A stretch of DNA of 64,000 bases from Terebella lapidaria (taxonomy: Eukaryota; Annelida; Polychaeta; Terebellida; Terebellidae). A program made the position numbers and the translations under genes. Shown here one piece after another: positions 38,101 to 43,896 of this stretch (position 1 is its first letter; each line of letters begins with the position of its first letter). The notes below the pieces were generated by a model, which had not been told where the DNA came from, did no database searches, and saw only the letters and a program-made list of their open reading frames with translations. The stretch covers positions 12,852,868 through 12,916,867 of the forward strand of contig OX424555.1 of assembly GCA_949152475.1 (NCBI GenBank). Reading direction: 5' to 3'.

Positions 38101-38555
38101 TGGTGGTACTTCGAAAAACACCCTAGACTAGTTTGGTATACCTTTTAGATAATATGTAGATTAGCTTGGTATATCTACTAAGTAATAAGTAGATTTGTAG
38201 TTTTGCTTGTGTTAAGCTGATATTAAATTATGATGTTTGAACATGCTAACCAATAAAAGTATGCTATTTTATGAGTATTTTCAGTGGTATAAAAAAGCAG
38301 TATCATCTTCAGAATTTTGACTTTTGACCATGTTATTCGAAAAAAACCCAAAAAAACAAACAAACATAAGAGACAATTACTCAGCATATTTGAGAATTAT
38401 TATTTGGTTGTTGCTTTACAGAAATGGAGACGATATTCACTAAGAATGAGGAGATTCTGATTGACCTCACAGACCAGTTAGCAAGTCTTTTGGCTCGCAT
38501 GCAACTCTACACCAACGACATCATCTTTGCCGCACAGTACCTGCGAAACTGCTGA
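4554..38555 (+). CDS. LAMB1-like: Laminin subunit beta (beta-1-like), 5' part outside the window
   Basis: Secreted laminin beta chain, a subunit of the alpha/beta/gamma heterotrimer of basement membranes. Exons by eye: 4554-4671, 4985-5130, 10011-10131, 11088-11276, 11500-11679, 18250-18359, 18587-18802, 19010-19168, 19360-19480, (20052-20252), 20607-20734, 20844-21033, 21155-21298, 21419-21814, 21950-22174, 22348-22547, 22664-22760, 25080-25303, 25466-25641, 26070-26254, 26430-26665, 26789-26974, 27134-27310, 33901-34076, 36052-36157, 36332-36544, 36782-36938, then 37250-37392 or 38422-38555. Every junction is GT-AG and the phases fit throughout. The frame gives 1636 residues plus stop with the optional exon, 1569 without. 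Order: LN end, LE1-5, LF, LE6-13, coiled coil with beta knob, C-terminal Cys. This is the beta-1/beta-2 architecture, with 13 LE repeats and a complete LF module. The signal peptide and about 190 N-terminal residues are missing to the left. Confidence 0.95.
5131..10010 (+). other. LAMB1-like: Laminin beta intron, 4.9 kb
   Basis: Intron between the exons ending at 5130 and starting at 10011. It is AT-rich with scattered TACATGTA-like palindromes. Several 60-106-codon open frames occur on both strands, but none has family similarity or splice logic that I can see. No RNA gene or structured element was recognised. Confidence 0.7.
10011..11679 (+). CDS. LAMB1-like: Laminin beta: LE1 to LE3 (3 exons)
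   Basis: Exons 10011-10131, 11088-11276 and 11500-11679. LE1 continues as [21 protein letters not shown]2 runs from [14 protein letters not shown] through [22 protein letters not shown]3 is [16 protein letters not shown] to [12 protein letters not shown] modules are about 50-60 residues with eight cysteines in four disulphides and form the rod of the short arm. All three exons end in phase 1, the usual LE pattern. The intron at 10132-11087 carries a hAT-like MITE, and the intron after 11679 carries the DIRS element. Confidence 0.95.
10282..10952. mobile_element. hAT-like non-autonomous element (MITE)
   Basis: Starts CAGGGCTTCTGGTAG and ends CTATCCGGAGCCCTG, an imperfect inverted terminal pair of a type common in hAT elements. 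The interior (about 670 bp) has no transposase. It contains 'gggggcgcacaag' and 'gggggcgctgcag' and is less AT-rich than the host intron. I see no convincing 8-bp target duplication, which leaves the family assignment tentative. Confidence 0.55.
11775..11932. repeat. DIRS left inverted terminal repeat
   Basis: About 155 bp that match 17922-18081 in reverse complement with few or no differences. Within it are 'ttttcgatcctttggatcg' and the palindromic run 'gcgcatatgcgcgcgcagc'. The outermost bases (11744-11774) are not part of the inverted match but are copied in the internal complementary region. Confidence 0.9.
12348..14447 (+). CDS. DIRS ORF1, Gag-like protein
   Basis: About 699 residues from the ATG at 12348; the frame is open slightly upstream through a GTG. 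The N-terminus has three CxxC pairs (CPKC, CFDC, CDLC) in its first 60 residues, consistent with a zinc-binding head. The middle is Ser/Pro/Arg-rich with basic runs, and the C-terminus is Gly/Lys-rich ([16 protein letters not shown]), as expected for nucleic-acid binding. No catalytic motif is visible; the Gag assignment rests on position and composition. The DNA is strikingly rich in GATC, mostly as CGATCG. Its end overlaps the next ORF by 68 nt. Confidence 0.8.
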   Translation: MTSQSSLGTGAMDERPCPKCLVNTLRGGEKHSLCFDCLDHGPVSMEDLRCDLCRFWRPSSFVQATAKYSEASLARRDALRLAEASAPQVRQSPMEVETPPVTAQIASGVSQPLGLTQDMVNAAVQSFFAQSLSSLQGPLLPGLSSLLGQGVPAGSSAAPSSQGELAPPAGKKSKSSKKKVSVLAKAKAAKEPHSTFVVPQSGSIEVEGSVVSSPGPSKKRKRASSKRRGAETTSIFDVAQASSDLSVGDDQASGFDRRSILDGSFGSSVSRFEGGEFPLFGGEALDRSCDRESSLGGRAPGPRSGHDRAGGAGIVPQGHSSPVYADVSRPTGAIAEQAFPRPSFDVPLGSSRSSIGPVRSNDRGGRVEADQESSSSEDETSDQAGGSNFRWALESVARRMDLPIDAPGPSRGTGRFASAPVRRPIRLPVAPALVKSFDKINKGVTAKKDVARTESTFPTSRVRPESIDTYRTVESEGGHQTSVPVEDPNLHLLSRKQGTVWSAYVKKARLSHWQTLSHQLMGQLSLTDHLTTLVQEFVDEADLEEGSRANIHAALGVLAGVVHAAERDSAHLGAQLDLTMRDADLRLLDVSATDVAELRGRPLFSGYTYANLSRSDISVMREHLRDEAMAKALLGKSAGSGTGKKTKGQKPAQPQAPHAPASTQPPFRGAQPPPPQGDGKRGGKGGGRFKGKGKASGKK
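14380..16554 (+). CDS. DIRS ORF2, reverse transcriptase - RNase H - putative Dam-like methylase region
   Basis: About 724 residues from the ATG at 14380; the frame is open from 13957. The RT shows [20 protein letters not shown], the [13 protein letters not shown] motif, [14 protein letters not shown] and the catalytic YIDDWLI box (15120-15140). The RNase H shows [19 protein letters not shown] and FTDNSTVV with a downstream ALSRPD. After it comes a region with [25 protein letters not shown] and [12 protein letters not shown], which corresponds to the segment compared with Dam N6-adenine methylases in DIRS elements. No stop or frameshift is seen. Start choice between 13957 and 14380 is uncertain. 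It copies element RNA into DNA. Confidence 0.9.
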   Translation: MASAEAKGVDASRAKGKLLVRSDSLRESVGSVEGSVLSEFDLPQPGPVGGRLAQFVQNWSDLASSDNSVVAWVKFGLTFRWEAGKPPIRPKAWFFPVPGDREKFQLLQHEVQQLLEKRAIEVVKDERGFYSLIFLVPKKTGGWRPVFDLSNLNKFLIIPRFKMESALSVQKALSKGKWAVSIDVKDAYLHVPIHPADRRYLKFAFEGSVYQFRVLPFGVATAPYVFTRIVRTMAARFRSVGIQFHHYIDDWLIIADSPSQAIEQSGFVLRLATSLGWIPNWAKSHLSPTQRFEYVGVDYDLERGVALPPRKRVLKAIAAMEVALTQSSITARQFLSIIGLLASMEKQVPFGRCFLRPIQWCLALQWRILTDRLDQVVSVDDRAREAMHWWQDHRNLFRGMPLAEYLPDRTFFTDASELAWGAHMDEHELSAVWNTSERALHINVLELRAVRRAFEIWGPQSPPGTKWLVFTDNSTVVAHQNKQGGTRSSQLCLEAECLIRFAFKYRLFIRARHLPCHRNVLADALSRPDKIIGTEWSLHPGVFRRVCQAFGTPNIDLFATFRNHKLPVYFSPLPESEALAVDAMSQSWDGMFGYAYPPTRFLTEVLHKVARSQCEILLVAPCWPMQAWFPLLLSLLIDVPRVLPIEDRLLKQPGRDIFHDSVHVLKLHVWRLSSDPSRRQDFLSRCPYISRERIGDPPLKRMRLNGEYSYVGVTEGALIRSLPL
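16380..17453 (+). CDS. DIRS ORF3, tyrosine recombinase
   Basis: The recombinase domain occupies about the last 350 codons of a frame open from 14592, so its real start is not obvious; the 3' end of ORF2 overlaps its beginning. The catalytic signature is complete: Arg in [10 protein letters not shown] (about 16860), His-x-x-Arg in HQIRH (about 17262-17276) and the nucleophilic Tyr in FIGFYLSNA (about 17370). The N-terminal SAM-like part includes [14 protein letters not shown]. The enzyme integrates a circular DNA copy without duplicating the target. It replaces the DDE integrase of LTR elements and is the hallmark of DIRS and Ngaro groups. Confidence 0.9.
   Translation, partial: TRLEAIERSFQEAGFSQQVSVHLARKNRRSSSKTYEAKWRVFVRWCNGRRIDPLSAPLNAVLDFLCYLFDRLNLKPTTIEGYRSMLGPVFRARGIDLTNNRILADLLASFRTQRPRGVPTLPDWDMAFVLYCLTKAPWEPLKEVSLQRLTLKTFLLVMLASGRRRSDVAAIDVSRVAFGADGSVSLYPVRDFMPKTRAAVEGGKAFSPIVIPSLGGYVGRNEPDALLCPVRALKIYIDRTRSIRKDRKRLFISYQPNRATDISTATLSRWVKVVVRTVYAESGADDRVTYKISSHQIRHISMSLAARSNIPLEYIVRAGMWTNSTTFIGFYLSNAAELQDQSSRFRLGPLVVAQAVV
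17750..17838. repeat. DIRS internal complementary region (circle junction)
   Basis: Reads as two joined pieces. The first, 'gtagtttagattggtgatg', continues into 'tataaaataaactt' and is the reverse complement of the left end (11744-11785). The second, from 'cccaaattttaattg' through 'tattactcacctctaaac', is the reverse complement of the right end (about 18077-18131). In DIRS elements this segment serves as the template that aligns the two termini during circle formation. It also fixes the outer ends of the element. Confidence 0.88.
17920..18133. repeat. DIRS right inverted terminal repeat and right end
   Basis: 17922-18081 matches the left terminal repeat in reverse complement. The last bases, 'acaattaaaatttggg' up to 18131, are unique to the right end and are copied in the internal complementary region. 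An open frame through it is a by-product. Confidence 0.88.
18250..18802 (+). CDS. LAMB1-like: Laminin beta: LE4 and LE5 start (2 exons)
   Basis: Exons 18250-18359 and 18587-18802. LE4 is [19 protein letters not shown] to [20 protein letters not shown]5 starts [20 protein letters not shown] and, as in beta chains, is cut short to lead into the LF module ([20 protein letters not shown]). The first exon completes a phase-1 codon left by 11500-11679, so the 6.4-kb DIRS insertion leaves the reading frame unharmed if it is spliced out. Confidence 0.93.
19010..21033 (+). CDS. LAMB1-like: Laminin beta: LF (domain IV) module
   Basis: Exons 19010-19168, 19360-19480, optional 20052-20252, 20607-20734 and 20844-21033. 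Typical beta-chain LF landmarks: [71 protein letters not shown] and [18 protein letters not shown]. The 5' edge of the first exon may be 19010 or 19019; both keep the frame. The module is globular and found in beta-1/beta-2-type chains. The optional exon adds 67 residues in the middle and is described separately. Confidence 0.92.
19481..20051 (+). other. LAMB1-like: Laminin beta intron
   Basis: AT-rich intron before the optional LF exon, with nothing recognisable beyond splice sites (donor gtacaa at 19481, acceptor 'gcatgtag' ending at 20051). Confidence 0.6.
20052..20252 (+). CDS. LAMB1-like: Phase 1-1 cassette exon encoding an acidic Tyr/His-rich insert in LF
   Basis: 201 nt (67 codons), open, bounded by 'gcatgtag' and a strong donor gtaagt at 20253; a donor 3 nt upstream (20250) also keeps phase. 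It enters and leaves in phase 1, so it can be skipped without a frameshift: without it the protein reads LPAG-SRYFLV, as in other laminin betas. The insert includes [18 protein letters not shown] and [20 protein letters not shown], rich in Asp, Tyr and His, without cysteine. I know of no counterpart in vertebrate beta-1. Codon pattern, flanking sites and phase fit support it as coding, but whether it is always or sometimes included cannot be told. Confidence 0.75.
21155..25303 (+). CDS. LAMB1-like: Laminin beta: LE6 to LE13 (6 exons)
   Basis: Exons 21155-21298, 21419-21814, 21950-22174, 22348-22547, 22664-22760 and 25080-25303. Eight LE repeats follow each other, starting [70 protein letters not shown] and [10 protein letters not shown]. 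The count and order match vertebrate beta-1. The last exon runs on through [18 protein letters not shown] into the long-arm coiled coil. The 2.3-kb intron 22761-25079 holds a hairpin element and a copy of the repeat family with hairpin ends. Confidence 0.95.
22865..23003. mobile_element. Near-perfect hairpin element of about 139 bp
   Basis: Arms of 49 bp (22865-22913 and 22955-23003) pair with only three mismatches by eye. The left arm begins gtgtgttttccagcacgc and the right arm ends gcgtgctggaaaacacac. The 41-base centre holds a further stem ('gagcac' with 'gtgct'). It lies 18 bp before the start of a repeat-family copy at 23022. It is probably a very small foldback MITE; a hairpin RNA source is an alternative. 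Confidence 0.8.
23022..24556 (+). repeat. Interspersed repeat with hairpin ends, copy A
   Basis: Starts with a hairpin (23022-23050, AGGTTACCGGACC / GGTCCGATAACCT), then a CGTC-rich microsatellite (about 23065-23102) and a body of two tandem subunits of about 450 bp. Each subunit has 'cttcataatgggagctgt', 'aaaatggcggccattttt' and clusters of TGACCTTGAA. It ends with CCGGTAACCT and a second hairpin TTAGCC-TTTG-GGCTAA (24534-24549). The short inverted ends AGGTTACCGG / CCGGTAACCT mark it as one unit. No protein domain is seen; the family is probably non-autonomous. Confidence 0.8.
25466..26974 (+). CDS. LAMB1-like: Laminin beta: first coiled-coil half and beta knob (4 exons)
   Basis: Exons 25466-25641, 26070-26254, 26430-26665 and 26789-26974. 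Heptad-rich sequence ([40 protein letters not shown]) forms the long-arm triple coiled coil with alpha and gamma chains. The exon at 26789 encodes the Cys-rich loop unique to beta chains, [20 protein letters not shown] followed by [10 protein letters not shown]. The acceptor at 25466 was chosen over 25461 because only it keeps the phase. The presence of the knob confirms a beta chain. Confidence 0.94.
25833..26010. mobile_element. Short MITE, TA-flanked, pogo/Tigger-like ends
   Basis: 178 bp with terminal inverted repeats of about 25 bp: CAGTGGTCCTCCTCAGATAA at the left and TTATCTGAGGGGGACCACTG at the right, flanked by TA on both sides (25831-25832 and 26011-26012). CAGTGG ends with TA duplication fit Tc1/mariner-pogo type non-autonomous elements. 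It is intronic, between the exons ending at 25641 and starting at 26070, and has no coding capacity. Confidence 0.85.
27134..27310 (+). CDS. LAMB1-like: Laminin beta: coiled-coil exon
   Basis: 177 nt, phase 0-0, encoding [20 protein letters not shown] to [11 protein letters not shown]. It follows the knob exon and resumes the heptad pattern. The donor gtgagt at 27311 opens a 6.6-kb intron filled with repeats. Confidence 0.93.
28341..28369. repeat. Variant hairpin end of the repeat family
   Basis: AGCTTACCGGCCC-TTT-GGGCCGATAAGCT. Compared with the hairpins at 23022 and 27371 it differs at two paired positions, and both changes keep the pairing. It is followed, as in the other copies, by 'attgtcgtgg' and a CGTC-rich microsatellite. 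Confidence 0.85.
29900..30238 (+). mobile_element. SINE with a 5S rRNA-like head
   Basis: The first 85 bases resemble 5S rRNA, including GATCACCGAAGTTAAGCAAC (29935-29954) and the internal control region's last block TGGATGGGTGACC (29973-29985). This is the arrangement of RNA polymerase III SINEs of the 5S (SINE3) type. A body of about 250 bp follows, ending in 'attattat'. The 6-base AATGAC occurs at both sides (29894-29899 and 30239-30244) as the target duplication, inside repeat copy B. It is not a functional 5S gene, since only the middle of the 5S sequence is preserved and a foreign body is attached. Confidence 0.82.
31831..33870 (+). repeat. Interspersed repeat with hairpin ends, copy C, without its 5' hairpin
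   Basis: Follows copy B directly. It has the usual body start ('gcggccattttc', 'ttctcaaaatctgttcag'), then a 134-bp tandem array, and ends with CCGGTAACCT-like 'ccggtaacctta' and TAGCCCATTGGGCTA (33850-33864). The 5' hairpin and CGTC tract are absent. Confidence 0.7.
32150..33775. repeat. 134-bp tandem array, about 11 units
   Basis: The landmark 'aggaaatgatatatgctgaa' begins near 32221, 32355, 32740, 32874, 33008, 33142, 33276, 33409 and 33544, with steps of 133-135 bp, and a diverged copy at 33699. One interruption lies between 32430 and 32650. Each unit has 'gtgaccttgaatttgacctt' and 'aatatctcgcttattatcgac'. It is intronic and non-coding. Confidence 0.9.
33901..34076 (+). CDS. LAMB1-like: Laminin beta: coiled-coil exon next to the splice-site minisatellite
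   Basis: 176 nt, phase 0 to 2, encoding [20 protein letters not shown] to [10 protein letters not shown]. Its last bases, 'agagctgataatgccag', followed by donor gtaagc, are the sequence multiplied in the adjacent minisatellite. If this first donor is missed, the frame meets TAA straight away (AGG TAA). Confidence 0.92.
34077..35985 (+). repeat. 59-bp minisatellite, about 30 units, each carrying two 5' splice-site copies
   Basis: The unit has two halves: 'gtaagcaaagacagagctga' then 'taatgccag' (29 bp), and 'gtgagcaaagagcaggtcag' then 'ataaagctag' (30 bp). Each half starts with AG|GTAAGC or AG|GTGAGC when read with the previous half, that is, a good 5' splice-site consensus. The first half reproduces the 3' end of the laminin exon at 33901-34076. 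Units vary by a few substitutions (gtgagc, gtaagc, gtgacc, gtgaac) and by occasional loss of a half. The array decays after about 35890. Minus-strand Leu/Ala/Ser-repeat open frames are by-products. Confidence 0.95.
36052..36938 (+). CDS. LAMB1-like: Laminin beta: distal coiled coil (3 exons)
   Basis: Exons 36052-36157, 36332-36544 and 36782-36938. Heptad sequence throughout, for example [19 protein letters not shown] stretches and [20 protein letters not shown]. The first exon completes the phase-2 codon left at 34076, so the minisatellite intron (34077-36051) is spliced as one. The last exon ends in phase 1, which both alternative last exons accept. Confidence 0.93.
37250..37392 (+). CDS. 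LAMB1-like: Alternative last exon A of laminin beta
   Basis: Accepts the phase-1 codon from 36938 (acceptor 'ttgtacag') and encodes [20 protein letters not shown] to RFHRSCGTA then TAG. The Cys three residues before the end matches the conserved C-terminal Cys that laminin beta uses to bond the gamma chain. A poly(A) signal AATAAA at 38252-38257 lies before exon B, so this exon could have its own 3' end. It is the same length to the Cys as exon B (43 residues from Met) with about one third identity. Confidence 0.85.
37393..38421 (+). other. LAMB1-like: 3' UTR of exon A / intron before exon B
   Basis: AT-rich, no coding feature. Contains AATAAA at 38252-38257, a plausible poly(A) signal for exon A. 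The acceptor for exon B is 'tgctttacag' ending at 38421. Confidence 0.6.
38422..38555 (+). CDS. LAMB1-like: Alternative last exon B of laminin beta
   Basis: Accepts the same phase-1 codon and encodes [20 protein letters not shown] to AAQYLRNC then TGA. The terminal residue is the conserved Cys. Aligned without gaps to exon A it shares 14 of 43 residues (M, E, F, NE, LL, RM, Y, I, A, R, C). It is clearly a duplicate of the same ancestral exon. Confidence 0.88.
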
Positions 38556-40990
38556 TTGCATTCCTGGCGGGAATGGACTCGGAGGTTTGGACAGGTGTCA
38601 CGCTAAAGAAACGTTCGCTCACTGGATGGCCCTGGCTCTTGGACCGCCAGCCAGCGTGTTCTTCAGTCATGTTGTTACCAGCTCAGTGCCTCGTCAGTGT
38701 CAGAGATCTGTCCGTGTTGTTTTTATCAAGTTTTATTCATGTCTGGTAGCTGGTCTGCATTTTAATTTCAAGGAAGTAGATTAGGGAAGAAGTGATTAGA
38801 AAACATATACTGGAACAAGAACGTAATACCTCACGTCATCTTTGTAACTTGTTCATTAGCATTGGTGCATGTTACTGAGAATATTTTTATGCCCCTCTTT
38901 ATATATATAAATATATGCGAACATGGTTTTACATCATTTTACAAGTTCAATGTGTGATATGTTAATTTAGGAAAATGTCAGCTGAAGTCTTGAGTAGGTT
39001 AACTTTTTGTAGTATGTGAAATGGGGCTAATGGGGCTAATACATTCTCATGTATGCAGTTAATTGTATGCGTGATACAAGGGTTCTACTATTTCACAACA
39101 ATTGAGAGAACCCATGTTTTTTTTACTCGTACATATTGTGTAATATACAAATTTATTACATTTCAATGGTGCTGTTTTTAATATTTTTGTATGTACACTG
39201 CACACAATTCTCAGTCATTTATATTTTAACTGCTGTTTATATTAGGCCACAGTTTCACAGATACTTTATCACTGTATTTATCATATCTGTGTTTTCAAAA
39301 AGAGCTGTATGTAATGCTAATATTTTGTATGGTTTTATATAGTTCAAGCCTAATAAGAAATGGATGTTTCCACAATTTTGTACATTATGTCTATGATGTT
39401 AATATATTATTACTTTGTCTCCGTAAAATGATTTGTGAGTAACCTTTTCATTATGATTCATTCATTGTGTTGCTCTTTTGTAAATTATTACATTGTTACT
39501 CTATTGTAGTGGAACAAAAGTATAGATATGTATATGAAGTAGTTTTGTTTGTAGAATTACTTGGACCAAAATGGTTATGCAAAAAACAACTGTATGGTAT
39601 GTTCTGAATTTTATGGTATGCATGAGTTCCTACTGATCAAAATTGGGTATTTTTACAGATCAAAATTCAATTACTTTCCAAAATGTTGTAGCTACTAGAG
39701 TTTGTGATCAAATGAGTTGGATCATGGTGAAAATTACACTGATGCTTCATGATTTCATTTTACATTTTGCAGTTATTTATCAGTGATTTTGTTATGCAAT
39801 TTTAATAATTTGAGTTCAAATTTTTGTTTGTGTCTGAAACATTTTGGCAGATACCTGGTCTTTATGGACCTTGAATTAATTTAGGAAACTAGATATATTC
39901 AGTATGTGAGAAATATGCATGTCATGTGTTAATTTTTGCCCACACTTGAATAAGTATATGTCTTTGTATATGTGTTTCAAAGGTTACAATGATTAAATTT
40001 GTAATGATATGTTACAAGATATAAGAAACTATATACATAGAAATTATCCTTTACAATCTCACTCTCACAATACATATGGTGTTGATGCTCATGGGAGAGA
40101 TACTACATTAGTACATCATAACGTTGTACAGATGTTTATACATGGCCCTTTGTGCTACCCTCCAGATAGTCATAACGTTAATGTACATATAATCGTTATG
40201 TAACTTTTGTCATCACCTGCATGCCGGGGAGGGGAGGTATCCGTGCTGTAGGTCAAATGTGTTCTGTCATTGAGTGTTCAGCATATTTACCAAAGAGCAT
40301 TCAAACTTGAGTAGGGGTGGAAATATTAAAGGCAGCAGTGAAAAGCTAAGGAAGATGTGGTCCTCGTTAAAATGTCTGCTGGAAGATTACATCTGTCGAA
40401 TGGAATAAAATGTTGATATAATGAGTTCCATATCCTGGTCGGATGCATAGATTGTAGGACCAAGTTGAAAAACAGACCAGGATCAGTCTTAATTGTGGTC
40501 TGTTTCTGCATGTGAGACGTTTGTAGAAGCAATAAATGAGATAAAAGGATTGATCACTGTTTTCACATTGCATTTAAGGCAAAACTTGGGTGACAGACCC
40601 ATTTAGGGGGGTTAAAATTGAATCATCTGAACTTCCACATTGAACAATATATGAAGTACATCATGATGGATATTTTCATAGAAGTCACAGAAAAATCACA
40701 GGAACTTTGTTCAAAGAAAACATGGGTGTGGCGAATTACTTTTCATAAAGAGTAAATATTAACAAAACAAATTGCTCAAGTGCCAGAAAGGTTACTGCAG
40801 ACAATTTAGAGTGCTGAACCACAAAGTCCAAAAATGGTTCTCTTTATTCCATGGTTTTGAGGTCATCAAAGATCAAATTCAAAGTCGCCAGTGAGTTCGC
40901 CATATGACTTACATTTTGAATGTGGCAATATCTATAAAACACCATACATAAATTTTCCATAAAAGTGACTATGAATGAAAGAAAAAGGGA
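38556..40990 (+). other. LAMB1-like: 3' UTR and downstream flank of laminin beta
   Basis: AT-rich sequence after the exon B stop. Candidate poly(A) signals AATAAA at 40404 and 40531. Short open frames here have no support. No other element is seen. Confidence 0.5.
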
Positions 40991-40994
40991 AAAA

Positions 40995-42162
40995 TTAGCT
41001 CAAGGGCTAAGTTAGGTTACTGGACAATTTTGGCTTTGAGTATTGCAGGTGACATACGACCTTGAGATTTACCAATCAAGGTCATCTTAGTGAACTGCAA
41101 TGTCACCATTAGGTATGCTGCATATGACTTCATATTATGTTCATAATACATATTTACTCTATCGACAAGTAATTTGTCTGTAGAGGCCAATTCACACATG
41201 TCAGGTCAGACAAGATTGTGAGATTTGGCCCTCAAGGTCAATTAAGGTCAAATTCAAGGTCACCAAAAGATGTGCCATAAATACATGACTTCTTGTAAGC
41301 TTATACACAATCCTAACCTGCATGTGCAACTGTTTAAGCCTCGGTGGCTAATTTGCACATTTTACGTCGGACATTTAGCACTCAAGGTCATCCGAGGTCA
41401 AGCTCAAGGTCACCATCAGTTGTTCCATATATGACTTCCTATATGCAAAGGTCAAATTCAAGGTCACCACACAATTCGCCACATATGACTCCCTATTTGA
41501 AAGTGTCAATTTCTAAGCTCTATCTTCAAGCGTTCTATGAGTACAGTTCTGGCAGCTCCGATTACGGAGGGAAAATAAGTAAAAAAAAAAACCAAAATGA
41601 ATAGTAATGCGATTTGGAGCCAAAAATTCTTTTTTTCGCCAACTTCAAAAATTCAAAATGGCCGCCACACAGAGACCGCGATTCAAGGGCAACAAAACTT
41701 ATACACGTCACAAAGGTATATAAGAGGAATCTTCTTAAACAGAAATCCCAAAACTGATCTGACAGTTTCTGAGAAGATAGAGCTTAGAAATTGGCACTTT
41801 CATATGGGAAGTCATGTATGGTGACTTGTGTGGTGACCTCGAATTTAACCCAGATATATCTTTGTATTATGAACAAATGCCGCACACGTACATGTAATGG
41901 AGATATTGAAGTTCACATGGATGACCTTGATTGGTAAATCTCAAGGTCATGACGTGTTCACACTGATAACCTTGATCGGTAAATCTCAAGGTCTGTCAGC
42001 TGCCATTTTCCAAACCAAAATTGTCCGGTAACCTATCTGAACCTTTGGGCTAATTTTTTTAAGGCCCTAAACCTTGGAAGTTTGCCTGGACAGACGGACG
42101 ACGGACGCAACGCGACGCAGGTTCGGTAACATAAATCGGACCATATGTACGGTAACCTAAAA
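40995..42162 (-). repeat. Interspersed repeat with hairpin ends, inverted copy
   Basis: Reverse orientation relative to copies A-C. It starts with TTAGCTCAAGGGCTAA (40995-41010) and 'gttaggttactgga', contains the subunit landmark in reverse ('cagctccgattacggaggg') and TCAAGGTCA clusters, and ends with a reversed CGTC-type tract ('gacggacgacggacgcaac') and a decayed hairpin with 'ggtaacctaa' at 42151-42160. It is more diverged than copies A and B. Confidence 0.75.
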
Positions 42163-43004
42163 AAGAAATGGCCATTTCTTCACCCACTCGACGGAAAATG
42201 AAAATGGTTGCATTGTGCATACCATCAACAATACAAAAGCAACGAAATTGTACTTGTCATAAGACACCCATGGGCAGGCAAATGCAACACTTCAAGAAAA
42301 GTTATAGACCAAATTTTGAGACAATGGCCGACAAAGTCTGAGAATTCTCAAAATTCCGTTCACCACTGGAAGCTAGGCTGGTTACCACTGGGATCACCCC
42401 ATGACTTTTCATAAATATATCCATAGACAGTACGCCTATAACGGGGACAAATTTTCTAAAATTTGAGTTCAACACAACTTTTTTTTTTCAAAGTCGGAAA
42501 AGAGAAATTCAGGAAGTAAATAACCTCCGTTTCCTTTGGTTCATGATATAGGGAAAATGGTTTATCATATGGGTGTTTGTAGGGCCCTACATACGTACTA
42601 TCAAAATCAGAGGAGTTACGCGTATGCGCCCTCAGTAATCATAAATATAGTGTTTAGCGGGTGATTCTCTCCCCACAATAACAAAAGAAGCACTGATTAA
42701 TTTTCCTCCCCACTATAAAAAAATTCTACAATCATGAAACTCCCTACACACGACGGGATCATAGAATTCTGTAGTGAATACAGAGATCAATTCAAAAGCA
42801 GTTACAGTGTCAATTGTTCATCTAATATGAGTAGGAAATATCTTTAACAAATTCCATGAATATAATTCTCTATTTTGCCTAGGCATCGACCATAATGCAA
42901 GCTCATTGTACTGTAATGATGTACTAGTATTGTAGGAAAACGACGAACCCTACGGATACACACATGTAGTTCCTTATTTCCCTATTTCATGAACTATATC
43001 ATCG
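42163..43004. other. Intergenic, nothing recognised
   Basis: AT-rich sequence without a supported gene, RNA or repeat. Confidence 0.5.
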
Positions 43005-43865
43005 GTTTTGATGCGATAAGGTATTGTCCGTCGTCCGTAAACAAAAACTTTTTATTTGAATTGATAATATATATATCAATTTAGTTTACCGAAAATTATC
43101 TCGGTCTTATACCTTGAGACATTTTTTTTGGATTGAATCATTTGTTGATTTGGCGGCCATTTATTTCCGAAAATGGTATATATTATGCCATTCAATTTAT
43201 GCATGAAGATGGTTTGGCTTGAATCGCTCAAGAGACCTGAACGTTATGCCCAAAGGGCCCAAAAAAGCCAAAAATGCACTTATCAATTTGCACACCACAT
43301 GGTACAAGATAAAGCTTAAGTTTGCATTACGAGCATATATGAATATTATATGTCCCATTTTTTTATGACCTTCATCTTTGGCTCAGATGACCTTGAGTGC
43401 TCAATGTTATGACTACATGAAGGTGTGTAATTTGGTCAATAAACATTAATCTTGTAGATCGTAGCTAATGTATTATGAATATATAGGAAGTCATGTATGA
43501 TGGATCTACTGTGACATTGCACTTGACCTCAAGTCTCAAGAACAAATCTAATCTGAAATAATTAAATTGACATCTGCGGCCATTTACTACTCTCTGTTCG
43601 TTTTGGGCCATTTCCAGCAAAAAAAATTCACTGTTGTAATTTTTTTTTTGACTATTGAAAATTTCATCCATTTTTTCCTTCATAATAGGAGCTGTGCAGA
43701 GTAAACTCCTAGAACACTTCAAGATAGAGCCTAAGCATTGGCACATACAAACAGGAAATCGTATATTGCGGTTTGAATGGCGACCTTGAATTTGACCTTC
43801 AATTAGGCCTACTTTGAAAGGTCGAAACGACTTTTTTGTCAAAAAAAAGGATGATTTCTGTAGCC
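43005..43865 (+). repeat. Degenerate member of the hairpin-ended repeat family
   Basis: Shows remnants of the family in order: 'gataaggtattgtccgtcgt' near 43016, 'ttggcggccat', TGACCTTGA-type blocks, 'cttcataataggagctgtg' (43678) and 'tgaccttcaatta'. The 3' end is cut by the inverted-repeat element starting at 43897. Confidence 0.65.
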
Positions 43866-43896
43866 GTTTACTCAAAATCTATTCAGATCATGCTTA

